From NCBI RefSeq assembly GCF_963422335.1, contig NZ_OY729424.1:2170001-2234000 (forward strand): 64,000 nucleotides of DNA. Direction: 5' to 3'. Under the pieces are notes generated by a model. It did not search any database, was not told where the DNA came from, and was given only the letters and a program-made list of their open reading frames with translations. The translations under genes and the position numbers were made by a program. This document shows, piece by piece, positions 9,231-17,487 of the stretch. The first letter of the stretch is position 1, and each line of letters begins with the position of its first letter. The DNA is from an uncultured Roseateles sp. (lineage in GTDB: Bacteria; Pseudomonadota; Gammaproteobacteria; Burkholderiales; Burkholderiaceae_C).

Positions 9231-10130
9231 ATGAACTTCAAGCACCTCTACTACTTCTGGGCCACGGCCAAGGCGGGCGGCATCATGCGTGCCGGTGAGC
9301 AGCTGAACACCACGCCACAGACCCTGTCCACCCAGATCAAGCTGCTGGAGGACCGCCTGGGCTGCGCGCTGTTCCGCAAGAGCGGCCGGCGGCTGGAGCT
9401 GACCGACGACGGCCGCGTCGCCCTGGGCTATGCCGAGCAGATTTTTGCGCTCAGTGCCGAGCTGGAGTCGGCCATCGGGCGTGCGCGCAGCGACCAGACG
9501 GTGCTGGAGTTCCGGGTCGGCATTGCCGATCAGGTGCCCAAGGCGATTGCCTACCGCCTGCTGGAGCCGGCGTTGGACGGCCCCGGCCCGGTGCGACTGA
9601 TATGCCACGAGGGCAAGATGCAGGATCTGCTGGCCCAGCTGTCGGTGCACCGGCTGGACATCGTGATTGCCGACGAGCCCATGGGCAAGCAGCTCAGCGT
9701 CAAGGCCTTCAGTCATGCGCTGGGCACGACGGCGATGAGCTTCTTCGCTGCCTCGTCGCTGAAGCGGACATTGAAGACGGACTTTCCAGGCTGTCTGGAT
9801 GGTGCACCGATGCTGATACAGGGTGCCAGCTCGGCGATGCGCCAGCGCCTCGATCTGTGGCTGGCCGAGCAGGGCCTGCGGCCGCGGCTGATCGGCGAAT
9901 TCGACGACGCCGCGCTGATGAAGGCCTTCGGCAGCGAGGGCCGCGGCGTCTTCATGTCGCCCACCGTGCTGGAGGCCGAGACCTGCGAGCAGTACGGCGT
10001 CAAGGTGCTGGGCCGCAGCGATGCGCTGGTCGAGGAGTTCTACGCCATCTCGGTCGAGCGGCGCATCACCCACCCCTGCGTGGTGGCCATCACCGAGGCG
10101 GCCCGCAGCCAGTTCCTGGCCTCGCGCTGA
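9231..10130 (+). CDS. LysR-family regulator, NhaR-like
   Basis: A 299-residue LysR regulator. The N-terminal winged helix-turn-helix (MNFKHLYYFWATAKAGGI, then LNTTPQTLSTQIKLLEDRLG) resembles NhaR more than metabolic LysR proteins. The C-terminal effector domain starts near residue 90. It lies divergent to terC and just upstream of the monooxygenase operon, so either may be its target. NhaR proteins respond to Na+ or pH, but nothing here shows the signal. Confidence 0.88.
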   Translation: MNFKHLYYFWATAKAGGIMRAGEQLNTTPQTLSTQIKLLEDRLGCALFRKSGRRLELTDDGRVALGYAEQIFALSAELESAIGRARSDQTVLEFRVGIADQVPKAIAYRLLEPALDGPGPVRLICHEGKMQDLLAQLSVHRLDIVIADEPMGKQLSVKAFSHALGTTAMSFFAASSLKRTLKTDFPGCLDGAPMLIQGASSAMRQRLDLWLAEQGLRPRLIGEFDDAALMKAFGSEGRGVFMSPTVLEAETCEQYGVKVLGRSDALVEEFYAISVERRITHPCVVAITEAARSQFLASR

Positions 10131-10152
10131 GGCTTGTTGCTGCGAAGAAATT

Positions 10153-10184
10153 CCACTATAGTTGACAAAAATCAACCTAAGTGG
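10153..10184. promoter_or_regulatory. 32-bp interrupted palindrome and promoter before the monooxygenase operon
   Basis: Arms CCACT...GTTGA and TCAAC...AGTGG pair around a six-base centre, with three unpaired positions between the arm segments. TTGACA inside it (10162-10167) could be the -35 box. It lies 9 bp before the monooxygenase start, as expected for a repressor or activator site. Confidence 0.45.
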
Positions 10185-10193
10185 ACGACACCG

Positions 10194-11549
10194 ATGAGCC
10201 GAGAACTCCGCGTCAATGCCTTCGACATGTGCTGCGTCGGCCATATCCAGCAGGGCCTGTGGCGCCATCCGCGTGACCGCTCGGCCAGCTATCTGGACAT
10301 CCACTACTGGACCGACTACGCCCGCAAGCTGGAGGCCGGCCTGTTCGACGGCATCTTCTTCGCCGATGTGCTGGGCGTCTACGACGTCTACGGCGCCAGC
10401 CCCGATGCGGCGCTGCGCGGCGCGGTGCAGGTGCCGGTCAATGACCCGACCCTGATCATCCCGGCGATGGCCGCGGCGACCAAGCACCTGGGCTTCGGCG
10501 TCACCAGCAACCTGACCTACGAGACGCCCTTTCTGTTCGCCCGCCGCATGTCCACCCTGGACCATCTGACGGCGGGCCGCATCGGCTGGAACATCGTCAC
10601 CGGCTATCTGGACAGCGCCGCCCGCGCCGCCGGCTTTACGGCCCAGACCGCGCACGACGACCGCTACGACCTGGCCGACGAATACATGGAGCTGGTCTAC
10701 AAGCTCTGGGAGGCCAGCTGGGAAGACGGCGCGGTGCAAGCCGACCGGGCCAGCGGGGTCTACGCCGATCCGTCCAAGGTCCACGTCATCCGCCACCATG
10801 GCAAACAGTACCAGGTGGACGCGATGCATCTGTGCGAGCCCTCGCCGCAGCGCACGCCGGTGCTGTACCAGGCTGGCTCGTCGACCCGCGGCCGGCAGTT
10901 CGCCGCCACGCATGCCGAGTGCGTGTTCGTCAACGGCCAGTCCAAGGCCGGGGTGAAGGGCATCGTCTCGGACATCCGCGAGCAATCACTGCAGCGCGGC
11001 CGTGCGGCCGGCGACATCAAGGTCTTTCTCGGCGCCACCATCGTCACCGGCCGCACCGACGCCGAGGCGCAGGACAAGTTCCAGGACTACCGGCGTTATG
11101 TCAGCTCCGAGGCGGCGCTCGTTCATGCTGCGGCGTCGATGGGCATAGACCTGGCGAAGTTCGACATCGACGAGCCGGTCGAGACCCAGAAGAGCCAGGC
11201 CATCGTGTCGAATATCGAGGCAATGACGCGCACCGCCGGTCCGCAGTGGACGCGGCGCAAGCTGCTGGAGCAGATGGTGCTGGGCAGCCGCCAGCCGCCC
11301 TGGATAGGTTCGGCCGACAAGATCGCCGACCTGATGATGGCCTGGGCCGAGGAGGCCGATGTCGATGGCTTCAATCTGTCGCGCACCGTGGTGCCGGAAT
11401 GTTTTGACGACTTCACCCAGCTGATCGTGCCCATTCTGCAGGAACGGGGTGCCTACAAGACCCGCTATGCCGAGGGCACGCTGCGCGACAAGCTGTTTGG
11501 CACGGCGCGGCTGCCAGCGCGCCACGCGGCGCAACTGCAGCGCCGATGA
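10194..11549 (+). CDS. flavin-dependent monooxygenase, NtaA/SnaA/DszA family
   Basis: A 451-residue luciferase-like monooxygenase of the nitrilotriacetate monooxygenase component A group. Typical elements are FDMCCVGHIQQGLWRHP at the start, LEAGLFDGIFFADVLG (about 45-60), LTAGRIGWNIVTGYLDSAARA (about 125-145) and PVLYQAGSSTRGRQFAATHAE (about 220-240). It uses reduced FMN from a partner reductase, encoded immediately downstream. The substrate may be a xenobiotic amine or an organosulfur compound; the family spans both and the sequence does not decide. Confidence 0.88.
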   Translation: MSRELRVNAFDMCCVGHIQQGLWRHPRDRSASYLDIHYWTDYARKLEAGLFDGIFFADVLGVYDVYGASPDAALRGAVQVPVNDPTLIIPAMAAATKHLGFGVTSNLTYETPFLFARRMSTLDHLTAGRIGWNIVTGYLDSAARAAGFTAQTAHDDRYDLADEYMELVYKLWEASWEDGAVQADRASGVYADPSKVHVIRHHGKQYQVDAMHLCEPSPQRTPVLYQAGSSTRGRQFAATHAECVFVNGQSKAGVKGIVSDIREQSLQRGRAAGDIKVFLGATIVTGRTDAEAQDKFQDYRRYVSSEAALVHAAASMGIDLAKFDIDEPVETQKSQAIVSNIEAMTRTAGPQWTRRKLLEQMVLGSRQPPWIGSADKIADLMMAWAEEADVDGFNLSRTVVPECFDDFTQLIVPILQERGAYKTRYAEGTLRDKLFGTARLPARHAAQLQRR

Positions 11550-11559
11550 AGCGTCCATC

Positions 11560-12063
11560 ATGATGGTCAACAAGCTGCAGTACCGCCAGGCCATGTCCAG
11601 CCTCGGCGCGGCCGTCAATGTGGTGACCAGCGAAGGCCCGGCGGGCCGCGCCGGCTGCACCGTTTCCGCCGTGTGCAGCGTCACCGACGAGCCGCCCACG
11701 GTGATGGTCTGCATCAACCGCGACAGCCGCAATGCCGCCGCCTTCCGCGACAGTGGCGCGCTGTGCGTCAATGTCGTCAGCGCCGACCAGCAGCGCCTGG
11801 CGCAGCTGTTCTCAGACCGCGAGGTGACGGTGGAGGCGCGCTTTGCGGCCGCGCGCTGGAGCCGCCTCGTCACCGGCGCGCCGGCGCTCGATGAGGCGCT
11901 GGCCTCGCTCGATTGCGAGATCCGGTCGGTGATCGAGGTCGGCACGCACGATATGTTTCTGTGCGAGGTCAAGGCGGTGCGCATGGCCGACGGCGGCGAT
12001 GCCTTGATCTACTTCGGCCGCCATTTTCACCGCCTGGCTGCACCGGCAGGCCTGGCACCGTGA
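11560..12063 (+). CDS. flavin reductase (NtaB/DIM6 family)
   Basis: A 167-residue FMN reductase-like protein. It has YRQAMSSLGAAVNVVTSEGPAGRAGCTVSAVCSVTDEPPTVMVCI near the N-terminus and YFGRHFHRL at the end, the usual frame of the flavin reductase-like domain. It begins 10 bp after the monooxygenase stop and would supply reduced flavin to it. ATG 11563 is an equally possible start. Confidence 0.88.
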   Translation: MMVNKLQYRQAMSSLGAAVNVVTSEGPAGRAGCTVSAVCSVTDEPPTVMVCINRDSRNAAAFRDSGALCVNVVSADQQRLAQLFSDREVTVEARFAAARWSRLVTGAPALDEALASLDCEIRSVIEVGTHDMFLCEVKAVRMADGGDALIYFGRHFHRLAAPAGLAP

Positions 12064-12077
12064 AGGCGGGTGCGGCC

Positions 12078-13280
12078 ATGCCCGGCAAGTTCGGCGCGAT
12101 GGCGGTGCTGCTGCTGTGCCAGATCGGCACGATGACGGTGTGGTTCTCCTCGGCCGCGGTCGTTGCCCTGGTCAAGCAAAGTCATGCGATGACCCCGCTG
12201 CAGGCAGCCTTGCTGACCAGTTCGGTGCAGATCGGTTTCGTGCTGGGCACCCTGGCCAGCGCGCTGCTGCAGCTGGCCGACCGGCTCGATCCCAGGCGCT
12301 TGTTCATGAGCTGCGCGCTGACCGCCGCCGCGGCCACCGCCGCGCTGGCGCTGCTGGAGCCCGTCAGCTCGCTGGTGCTGGCGCTGCGCCTGCTGACCGG
12401 CGCCTGCATGGCCGGTGTCTACCCGGTGGGCATGCGCCTGGCCGCCACCTGGGCCCGGGGCGACCTGGGCCTGCTGGTCGGCTTTCTGGTGGGCGCACTG
12501 ACCCTGGGCTCGGCCAGCCCCCATGCCCTGTCGGCCTGGGTGCAGGCCGACTGGCGCGTGGTCTACGGCGTAGCCTCGGCCTGCGCGGCGGTGTCTGCCT
12601 TTGGCATCCGGTGGTTCTCTGTCGGCCCCAACCATGCGCGCGCCGCCAGCGTCCACTTCGGCCAGATGCTGCAGGCCTGGAAGCAGCCTGCGCTGCGCCT
12701 GGCCAACCTCGGTTACCTGGGCCATATGTGGGAGCTGTACGCGATGTGGGCCTGGCTGGCGGTGTTCCTGACCGCCAGCTTCGAGGCCGTGGGCCTGGCC
12801 GACGCCAAGCACTTTGCCGCGCTGCTGACATTCGCCGCCATCGCCGCTGGCGCACCCGGCGCCTGGCTGGGCGGCGTGCTGGCCGACCGCTACGGCCGCA
12901 CCGCACTCACCACCGGCGCCATGGGCCTCAGCGCCGGCTGTGCCTTGCTGATGGGCTGGCTGTTCGCCGCCCCACCCTGGCTGGTCGCCCTGGTCGCGCT
13001 GGTCTGGGGCGTGTCGGTGATTGCCGACTCGGCCCAGTTCTCGGCCTCGATTGCCGAATTGAGCGAGCCGCAGAACGTCGGCACCATGCTCACCGCCCAG
13101 ACCTGCGCCGGCTTCTTGCTCACCCTGGTGAGCATCCATCTGGTGCCGGAACTGGTGGGGCTGGCGGGCTGGAAGCTGGCGTTCAGCGTGCTGGCGCTCG
13201 GGCCGATGGCCGGCTGCGTGGCAATGTGGCGTTTGAGGCAGCGGCCGGAAGCCCTGCGGATGGCGGGGGGACGGCGTTGA
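12078..13280 (+). CDS. MFS transporter
   Basis: About 400 residues with twelve predicted hydrophobic helices. The MFS-type loop ADRYGRTALTTG lies between helices 8 and 9. It follows the flavin reductase by 14 bp; an alternative GTG at 12060 would overlap the reductase stop (GTGA). Likely imports or exports the monooxygenase substrate. It is the last gene of the left flank before the cassette array. Confidence 0.85.
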   Translation: MPGKFGAMAVLLLCQIGTMTVWFSSAAVVALVKQSHAMTPLQAALLTSSVQIGFVLGTLASALLQLADRLDPRRLFMSCALTAAAATAALALLEPVSSLVLALRLLTGACMAGVYPVGMRLAATWARGDLGLLVGFLVGALTLGSASPHALSAWVQADWRVVYGVASACAAVSAFGIRWFSVGPNHARAASVHFGQMLQAWKQPALRLANLGYLGHMWELYAMWAWLAVFLTASFEAVGLADAKHFAALLTFAAIAAGAPGAWLGGVLADRYGRTALTTGAMGLSAGCALLMGWLFAAPPWLVALVALVWGVSVIADSAQFSASIAELSEPQNVGTMLTAQTCAGFLLTLVSIHLVPELVGLAGWKLAFSVLALGPMAGCVAMWRLRQRPEALRMAGGRR

Positions 13281-13366
13281 GCAGGCCCTCAGCCTTGCAT
13301 GGCATCCAATGACCAGTAGTGGGGAATTCGCGGGACACTGAGTGCCTCGGTTGCGATCTCGGGGCG
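13281..13366. other. junction between left flank and terminal cassette
   Basis: About 86 bp with no gene or clear signal. Composition is still like the flank, and no direct repeat or remnant transposase is visible. Confidence 0.4.
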
Positions 13367-13433
13367 AGAGGCCGACAGCCGTGCCGCGGACGGAGGCTTG
13401 CCAACGGACGTCGCGTCGTTGGCCGGCTTAGAC
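13367..13433 (-). repeat. degenerate terminal attC of cassette c57
   Basis: Resembles family B: GGCAAGCC(T)CCG..CGCGGC is kept. The R'' core reads GTCTAAG instead of a sequence ending AAC, and no proper R' core is left. Left boundary approximate. Confidence 0.45.
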
Positions 13434-13895
13434 GTCGTTCTCGAGCCAGGCCTTGACTTCCGGTGCTGCGAGAACAGAGAAGATGTCCCCAAAGAAATAG
13501 CCTCGAAGAAACCTCTTCTTGAACGGCAGATACAACGCGACGGTAAGGCCGCGCCGGTGCTCGAACAACACCTTGATCGCTTGGGTGGCGGGCCGTCCAC
13601 TCGGCGTAACGGTCACGTTCTCTGCTACGCCGACGGCAATGATCTGCTTTGCCTTGGCTTGTGCTCGCAACCCGTCGTGCAGGAGCGGAAGCACTTCCAC
13701 TGAACTGGTGCGCCCGTTCACGGATTCGGCCATCGCGGCAACAAGCTCAATTCGGCCCGCCTCAGTGAGAACCGCCGCGTGCGGCAAGAAGTTGTCAGCA
13801 TCGCGCAGGCATCGTTCGGAGAAATCGAACAGCAGTGTCGAAACGTCTCCGATCTGCGGCTTCAGGTCACGGTAAAGATCATCTGCAGCAATCAT
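13428..13895 (-). CDS. c57 cassette protein, unknown
   Basis: 155 residues, soluble, not recognised. The N-terminal half is acidic and helical (FDFSERCLRDADNFLPHAAVL, TEAGRIELVAAMAE). A basic segment (FKKRFLRGYFFGDIF) lies near the C-terminus. It is the oldest cassette by position. The ATG directly abuts the next attC, and the stop lies in the degenerate R'' core. Confidence 0.75.
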   Translation of the reverse strand: MIAADDLYRDLKPQIGDVSTLLFDFSERCLRDADNFLPHAAVLTEAGRIELVAAMAESVNGRTSSVEVLPLLHDGLRAQAKAKQIIAVGVAENVTVTPSGRPATQAIKVLFEHRRGLTVALYLPFKKRFLRGYFFGDIFSVLAAPEVKAWLENDV

Positions 13896-14004
13896 GCATA
13901 ACGTTTAAGTTAACCGGCCAGCGACGGTGGGCGCCGAAGGGCTGGAATGAAATGAGGCCCGTAGGCGGAATGCCGTTGCATGTCGGGTTGAGCGGCAGTC
14001 TAGG
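13896..14004 (-). repeat. attC of c56 (family D, 109 bp, eroded)
   Basis: R' core GCATAAC; R'' side reads GTCTAGG instead of GTTAGGC. Internal AACCGGCC and CGGTTGAG boxes match other D sites. Confidence 0.65.
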
Positions 14005-14383
14005 TATCGACCTCCCGACCAAGGCAGATCGATCGCACCGCACCCGCGATTGAGACCATACACCCCCCGAAGGAAATCACAGCGTAGAGTGCCAATTCAG
14101 AATGATCCTTCCAAGGATCGTCTCCGCGATTCCAGGTAAACGGATTGTCAAAGCCGCCGGCCATTGCATAAAGAATTGCTCCAAGCGCGGCCGCCAGTGA
14201 CGCCGCAAACATCCAGTCCATAGCGCCGATCGGTGCATACTCGTGTCGCCATGCGTAGAAAGCGCCTGCAAGAAGCATTAGATAGGCAAAAACCCAGTAG
14301 AACTCAATGCCACCGAACCCGAATTTGGCAACCGCAAGAACTAGCAGCGCCAGTACGAGAGACCCAACAAAGTCCGCGAGCAT
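14000..14383 (-). CDS. c56 cassette, small multi-helix membrane protein
   Basis: 127 residues with about four membrane helices (VGSLVLALLVLAVAKFG, FYWVFAYLMLLAGAFYAW, WMFAASLAAALGAILYAM, LALYAVISFGGCMVSIAGA). No family recognised. Stop is inside the attC; the start lies 7 bp from the upstream attC. Confidence 0.75.
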   Translation of the reverse strand: MLADFVGSLVLALLVLAVAKFGFGGIEFYWVFAYLMLLAGAFYAWRHEYAPIGAMDWMFAASLAAALGAILYAMAGGFDNPFTWNRGDDPWKDHSELALYAVISFGGCMVSIAGAVRSICLGREVDT

Positions 14384-14389
14384 TCTGAT

Positions 14390-14491
14390 GGCTAACGTTT
14401 GACATGAGGGGCAGACGACGGCGGCACCAGCTTGGGCAGACAGCCCAAAGCTGAACCGCCGTTGTTTGTCCCCTCGATGGAATGGTTAGAG
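14390..14491 (-). repeat. attC of c55 (family A, 102 bp)
   Basis: R' core GGCTAAC, R'' side GTTAGAG. Paired arms GAGGGGC.GACGGCGGC and GCCGTTGTTTGTCCCCTC. Confidence 0.9.
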
Positions 14492-14498
14492 CGGACCA

Positions 14499-14882
14499 CT
14501 ACTGAACTCCGGGAGTGTTGCTGGCATGGGCGCCGGATCTGTACTGAAGCACGGCGACGAGGAGGAGCACGGCAGCAAATGCAGCCCAGAAGTACGCTAC
14601 GCCGTGGGCGCCAAACTGCGCGTGGAAGAAGGAGATGACTTGTGACCAACGGCCGGTGAACGGTGGTGACTTCGGCTGGCGCCACTCGACGAATGCCAGA
14701 ACTCCGAGCATGAAGCCGAAACCTGCACTGACTCTCCACTTTGGTATCTGTTTTGGGCGCCAACCATTCTTCAGGGCCGCGCGTGGCAATGGAATGGCAG
14801 GGCTATTCGCAGATCGCCGACGCTCCCAGATAAGGTAGGCCAGCATAGTCACGAGAGAGCCAAGGAGAAGAAGTACGGGCAT
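14499..14882 (-). CDS. c55 cassette, membrane protein, paralogue of c39
   Basis: 127 residues. Two or three membrane helices: MPVLLLLGSLVTMLAYLIW at the start, WRVSAGFGFMLGVLAFVEW in the middle and AYFWAAFAAVLLLVAVL at the end. The central PKSPPFTGRWSQVISFF loop is nearly identical in the c39 protein (22838-23221). A longer in-frame start at 14945 would lie inside the neighbouring attC and is rejected. Family unknown. Confidence 0.75.
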   Translation of the reverse strand: MPVLLLLGSLVTMLAYLIWERRRSANSPAIPLPRAALKNGWRPKQIPKWRVSAGFGFMLGVLAFVEWRQPKSPPFTGRWSQVISFFHAQFGAHGVAYFWAAFAAVLLLVAVLQYRSGAHASNTPGVQ

Positions 14883-14903
14883 ACGAGGCGTTGAAACTGT
14901 GCG

Positions 14904-14972
14904 CTCTAACGTTCGACGTAAGGGGCGGCTTGCGTCTCGGCGCAAGACGTCCCCTTGATGGAGGGGTTAGGG
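14904..14972 (-). repeat. attC of c54 (family E, 69 bp)
   Basis: R' core CTCTAAC, R'' side GTTAGGG. Compact stem AAGGGGC.TTGCGTC/CAAGACGTCCCCTT. Confidence 0.85.
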
Positions 14973-15341
14973 CTCGCGGCGGTGGAAGTCAAGGTAAAGG
15001 CGTCGAAGAAGAGGTGGCAATTGCTCCCAATACGGAGCGCACTTAGCGCTTGGGACTTGCCAGAAGAGATTCTCCACAAACGCGACATCTATGCACTGAC
15101 GAACGGGGTCGCTGGCCTGCGGAAACGCACCACTGATGTAGAGAAACAGGGGCTCACGCACCGCGAAGTCGACCTCACGACTCATCTCCAGATTGATTGC
15201 GGAGGCAAGGCTCTCAAACCAGATGTAGGCGAACTCGGAATCTTCTTCACCCCACTGCCTGGCGTGAACTCGGTCCGCGCTCTCACGAATTCCCGGGAAC
15301 TTGGCTCTTACGGAGTCATAGAGTTCGAGGACGGTTTCCAT
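14967..15341 (-). CDS. c54 cassette protein, possibly DUF7674-like
   Basis: 124 soluble residues: a helical N-terminus (METVLELYDSVRAKFPG), the acidic core EEDSEFAYIWFESLASAIN, and a region like PQASDPVRQCIDVAFVENLFWQVP near residue 75-95. That pattern recalls the DUF7674 group of small cytoplasmic proteins, but the match is from memory only. The stop codon TAA is supplied by the attC R'' core. Confidence 0.7.
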   Translation of the reverse strand: METVLELYDSVRAKFPGIRESADRVHARQWGEEDSEFAYIWFESLASAINLEMSREVDFAVREPLFLYISGAFPQASDPVRQCIDVAFVENLFWQVPSAKCAPYWEQLPPLLRRLYLDFHRREP

Positions 15342-15351
15342 GGGGGACGGG

Positions 15352-15453
15352 CCCTAACGTTTTAAATTAGGGGCAACTGACGGTGGCACAAGCATGGACA
15401 GAAAGCCCACACCTGGATCGCCGTTGTTTGTCCCCTCGATGGAATGGTTAGGC
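15352..15453 (-). repeat. attC of c53 (family A, 102 bp)
   Basis: R' side CCCTAAC, R'' GTTAGGC. The R' arm is altered (GTTTTAAATTAGGGGC in place of GTTTGACATGAGGGGC). Confidence 0.88.
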
Positions 15454-15993
15454 GTCGCGTTCACTTGCCAGAGCTTGCAGCTTCAGTACCGTTGCCCAAT
15501 TTCTTGTGGTGGCCGACTTGCCCGTTTTGCCGAGGAGAGCTTCCCCGGCTTTGCTTTCCAGTATGCCCGCTGCGCAGAGCAGGTACGCAGCACTCTTGCC
15601 TACTGCAAACTGCTCGGGAGGCACTATCAGCGACTCGATAGCCGCAAGGCTGGGCAGCGCATCGGTGTCTTGAACGAATGCAACCAGAAAGCGTGGATGT
15701 TGCTCCGCTTGTGCTTCGATTGGATTCTCGGAGATGATTTCTGCCAATTCGATTGCCGACTTGACGATGACCGGCACCTCAACCTTGAGCTGGGTGGAGA
15801 TTGCAGCAGTAATGTTCACTGAGTGCTTTGCCGCCGTGCCCCTTGTAGCGCGGAAGACGGCATTGCCACTGTTGAGCAGAGTAGCCACGCCTGTGTAGCC
15901 CAGGCTCGAGAGCAGGGCGCGCAGCTCGGCCATGGGAACACGCTTGGCCTTGCCAATATTGACGCCGCGCAGAAGAGCTATGAATGTGGGCAT
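15448..15993 (-). CDS. c53 cassette, DUF1697 protein
   Basis: 181 residues clearly of the DUF1697 family. The opening TFIALLRGVNIGKAKRVPMAELRALLSSLGYTGVATLLNSGNAVF is diagnostic, and the C-terminal TTRNWATVLKLQAL is the usual end. Length equals the family norm, so the gene is intact. Function of DUF1697 is unknown. Starts 8 bp from the upstream attC; stop in the R'' core. Confidence 0.93.
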   Translation of the reverse strand: MPTFIALLRGVNIGKAKRVPMAELRALLSSLGYTGVATLLNSGNAVFRATRGTAAKHSVNITAAISTQLKVEVPVIVKSAIELAEIISENPIEAQAEQHPRFLVAFVQDTDALPSLAAIESLIVPPEQFAVGKSAAYLLCAAGILESKAGEALLGKTGKSATTRNWATVLKLQALASERDA

Positions 15994-16000
15994 TTGCGAC

Positions 16001-16060
16001 GTCTAACGTTTGACTTAAGCGGCTGTCCGAAGGCCATTCCTTTTGAAAGAAGGGTTAGCC
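16001..16060 (-). repeat. attC of c52 (family E, 60 bp)
   Basis: Cores GTCTAAC and GTTAGCC. Short stem GGCTGTCC.GAAGG; among the smallest sites here. Confidence 0.8.
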
Positions 16061-16636
16061 GTCATTCGGAATAACCTCCACGGACTCACAGATCACGAAT
16101 TGATTATCGAGTGTGAGCACCATGGCGTTGCTATGTAAGACATGCGACTCCATCACCTTGACAGACAAGAGCGAATCCACCGCCGAGGCCAGAGCCGCCA
16201 TTGCGGCGGAAGGACCTCTAGCAAGAAGCCCGAAACCACCCGCCAAATGCTTCCAGATTTCCTCGGGTTTACCGTTTAAATAGTCAGCTGGATCTCGCCA
16301 GCCTTGCAACTCAGACGTCAGTACCCGGTGAGCAAGATAGAACACTCCAGCCGGTGATTTTGGGACGGATGAGAAGAATACTTGTGCTTGTGGCCCGTGA
16401 TGATTGCGTAGGAGAGCATGATCTTCGAACTGGGCTATGTTGCCCACGTAGCCCACCGTGACGCTGAATTCCTTTGGCTGCACGCACTTTAGTTCAACCT
16501 GCCGCTTGCGCTCTGGAAGTACGACGCTGTCGTATTCGATCTCCAGGCGGAGATCCCCGCTCCCATCGAATGATACGGAGTTCACTCGCGCATCGATGTC
16601 TTCGAACACCGTATCGATCAGAGTCTGCAGATTCAT
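16055..16636 (-). CDS. c52 cassette protein, unknown; hybrid 5' end
   Basis: 193 residues from MNLQTLID; soluble, mixed alpha/beta (LRLEIEYDSVVLP, VQPKEFSVTVGYVG). Not recognised. The 47 bp between this start and the attC match the first codons of the c33 gene, except that they run into a TAG eight bases before ATG 16636. The cassette thus looks like a fusion carrying a dead head of another gene. An upstream in-frame ATG at 16669 is possible but falls within that borrowed segment. Confidence 0.75.
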   Translation of the reverse strand: MNLQTLIDTVFEDIDARVNSVSFDGSGDLRLEIEYDSVVLPERKRQVELKCVQPKEFSVTVGYVGNIAQFEDHALLRNHHGPQAQVFFSSVPKSPAGVFYLAHRVLTSELQGWRDPADYLNGKPEEIWKHLAGGFGLLARGPSAAMAALASAVDSLLSVKVMESHVLHSNAMVLTLDNQFVICESVEVIPNDG

Positions 16637-16643
16637 GACGGCT

Positions 16644-16692
16644 AGCTGAGTTGGTTGGTCAAACGCCAATCATCGGGTTCACGCATTCTGCG
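16644..16692 (-). repeat. cassette-head segment shared with 26549-26597
   Basis: About 47 of 49 bases match the start of the c33 gene. Here it encodes a 14-residue remnant (MREPDDWRLTNQLS) followed by a stop. Confidence 0.75.
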
Positions 16693-16794
16693 GCCTAACG
16701 TTGGACATGAGGCGCAGACAGCGGCGGCACAAGCTTTGACAGCTTGCGCGAGCGTTGCTCGCCGTTGGCTGTCGCTTCAATGGACGGGTTAGCC
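16693..16794 (-). repeat. attC of c51 (family A variant, 102 bp)
   Basis: Cores GCCTAAC and GTTAGCC. GAGGCGCAGAC/GGCTGTCGCTTC arms mark the GGCGC subtype. Confidence 0.9.
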
Positions 16795-17382
16795 CGCATT
16801 CGAGCCTGCTCTGGATATGACCCCGATAGGGAACAGTATTGCGCAGACAGCGGCCACAGCACTGCAACAGATGGCTGTGAGGCCGGCCACCTCCACCACG
16901 CCACGCGACATTGGAAAGAGTTGACCGGAAGCGAAGGCGAACTTGGCGAACATACCTATGCCGCCGCCTAGCGCACCAAATAGTGCAGCAAGCAACGACG
17001 AAAGCCGCGCGATCTGGAGTGCACCGACGAATCCTCCTGTGAGTGCGGCGTAGATCAAGCCGGCGCCTAGTGCGGGCGCGCCAGCGACAGCGTAGCTAAA
17101 TATGAGCGTTAGCGCGACAGCTGGAAATGAGAGGGAATGCGATGCACCTTCTGAAATTAGTAAGAGCAAGGTGCCCAGGGGTGGAACGACTATTGGGAAA
17201 ATGCCAGCCAAAGCGAGCGCATTTAGCAGAGAAGGCGCGCCCGCCTTACTCGCATGCTCCCCAAGCTTGCTGGTAACCAAGACAGGTTGCCAAGCTGCGG
17301 CAGGACCAAAGTCTGCACCGCAGCGCTCACATTTGGCCGCGGCTTGCTCTAACGGAGTATGGCAACTTGGGCAGTAGTACAT
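16789..17382 (-). CDS. c51 cassette, zinc-ribbon membrane protein
   Basis: 197 residues. The N-terminal zinc ribbon MYYCPSCHTPLEQAAAKCERCGADFG has four cysteines in two CxxC pairs. Five or so membrane helices follow (for example ALALAGIFPIVVPPLGTLLLL, ALFGALGGGIGMFAKFAF, VEVAGLTAICCSAVAAVCAILF). This architecture is common among uncharacterised membrane proteins. Start 4 bp from the attC, with no room for a ribosome site inside the cassette. Confidence 0.8.
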   Translation of the reverse strand: MYYCPSCHTPLEQAAAKCERCGADFGPAAAWQPVLVTSKLGEHASKAGAPSLLNALALAGIFPIVVPPLGTLLLLISEGASHSLSFPAVALTLIFSYAVAGAPALGAGLIYAALTGGFVGALQIARLSSLLAALFGALGGGIGMFAKFAFASGQLFPMSRGVVEVAGLTAICCSAVAAVCAILFPIGVISRAGSNAG

Positions 17383-17385
17383 GTG

Positions 17386-17487
17386 GGTTAACGTTGGAGG
17401 TAAGGGGCACACGACGGCGGCACAGACTGGAACAAAGAACGCAGGCTTGGCTCGCCGTTGTGTGTCCCCTTGACCGACTGGTTAGCC
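17386..17487 (-). repeat. attC of c50 (family C, 102 bp)
   Basis: R' side GGTTAAC, R'' GTTAGCC. Arms GGTAAGGGGCACACGACGG and CCGTTGTGTGTCCCCTTGACC. Confidence 0.9.
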
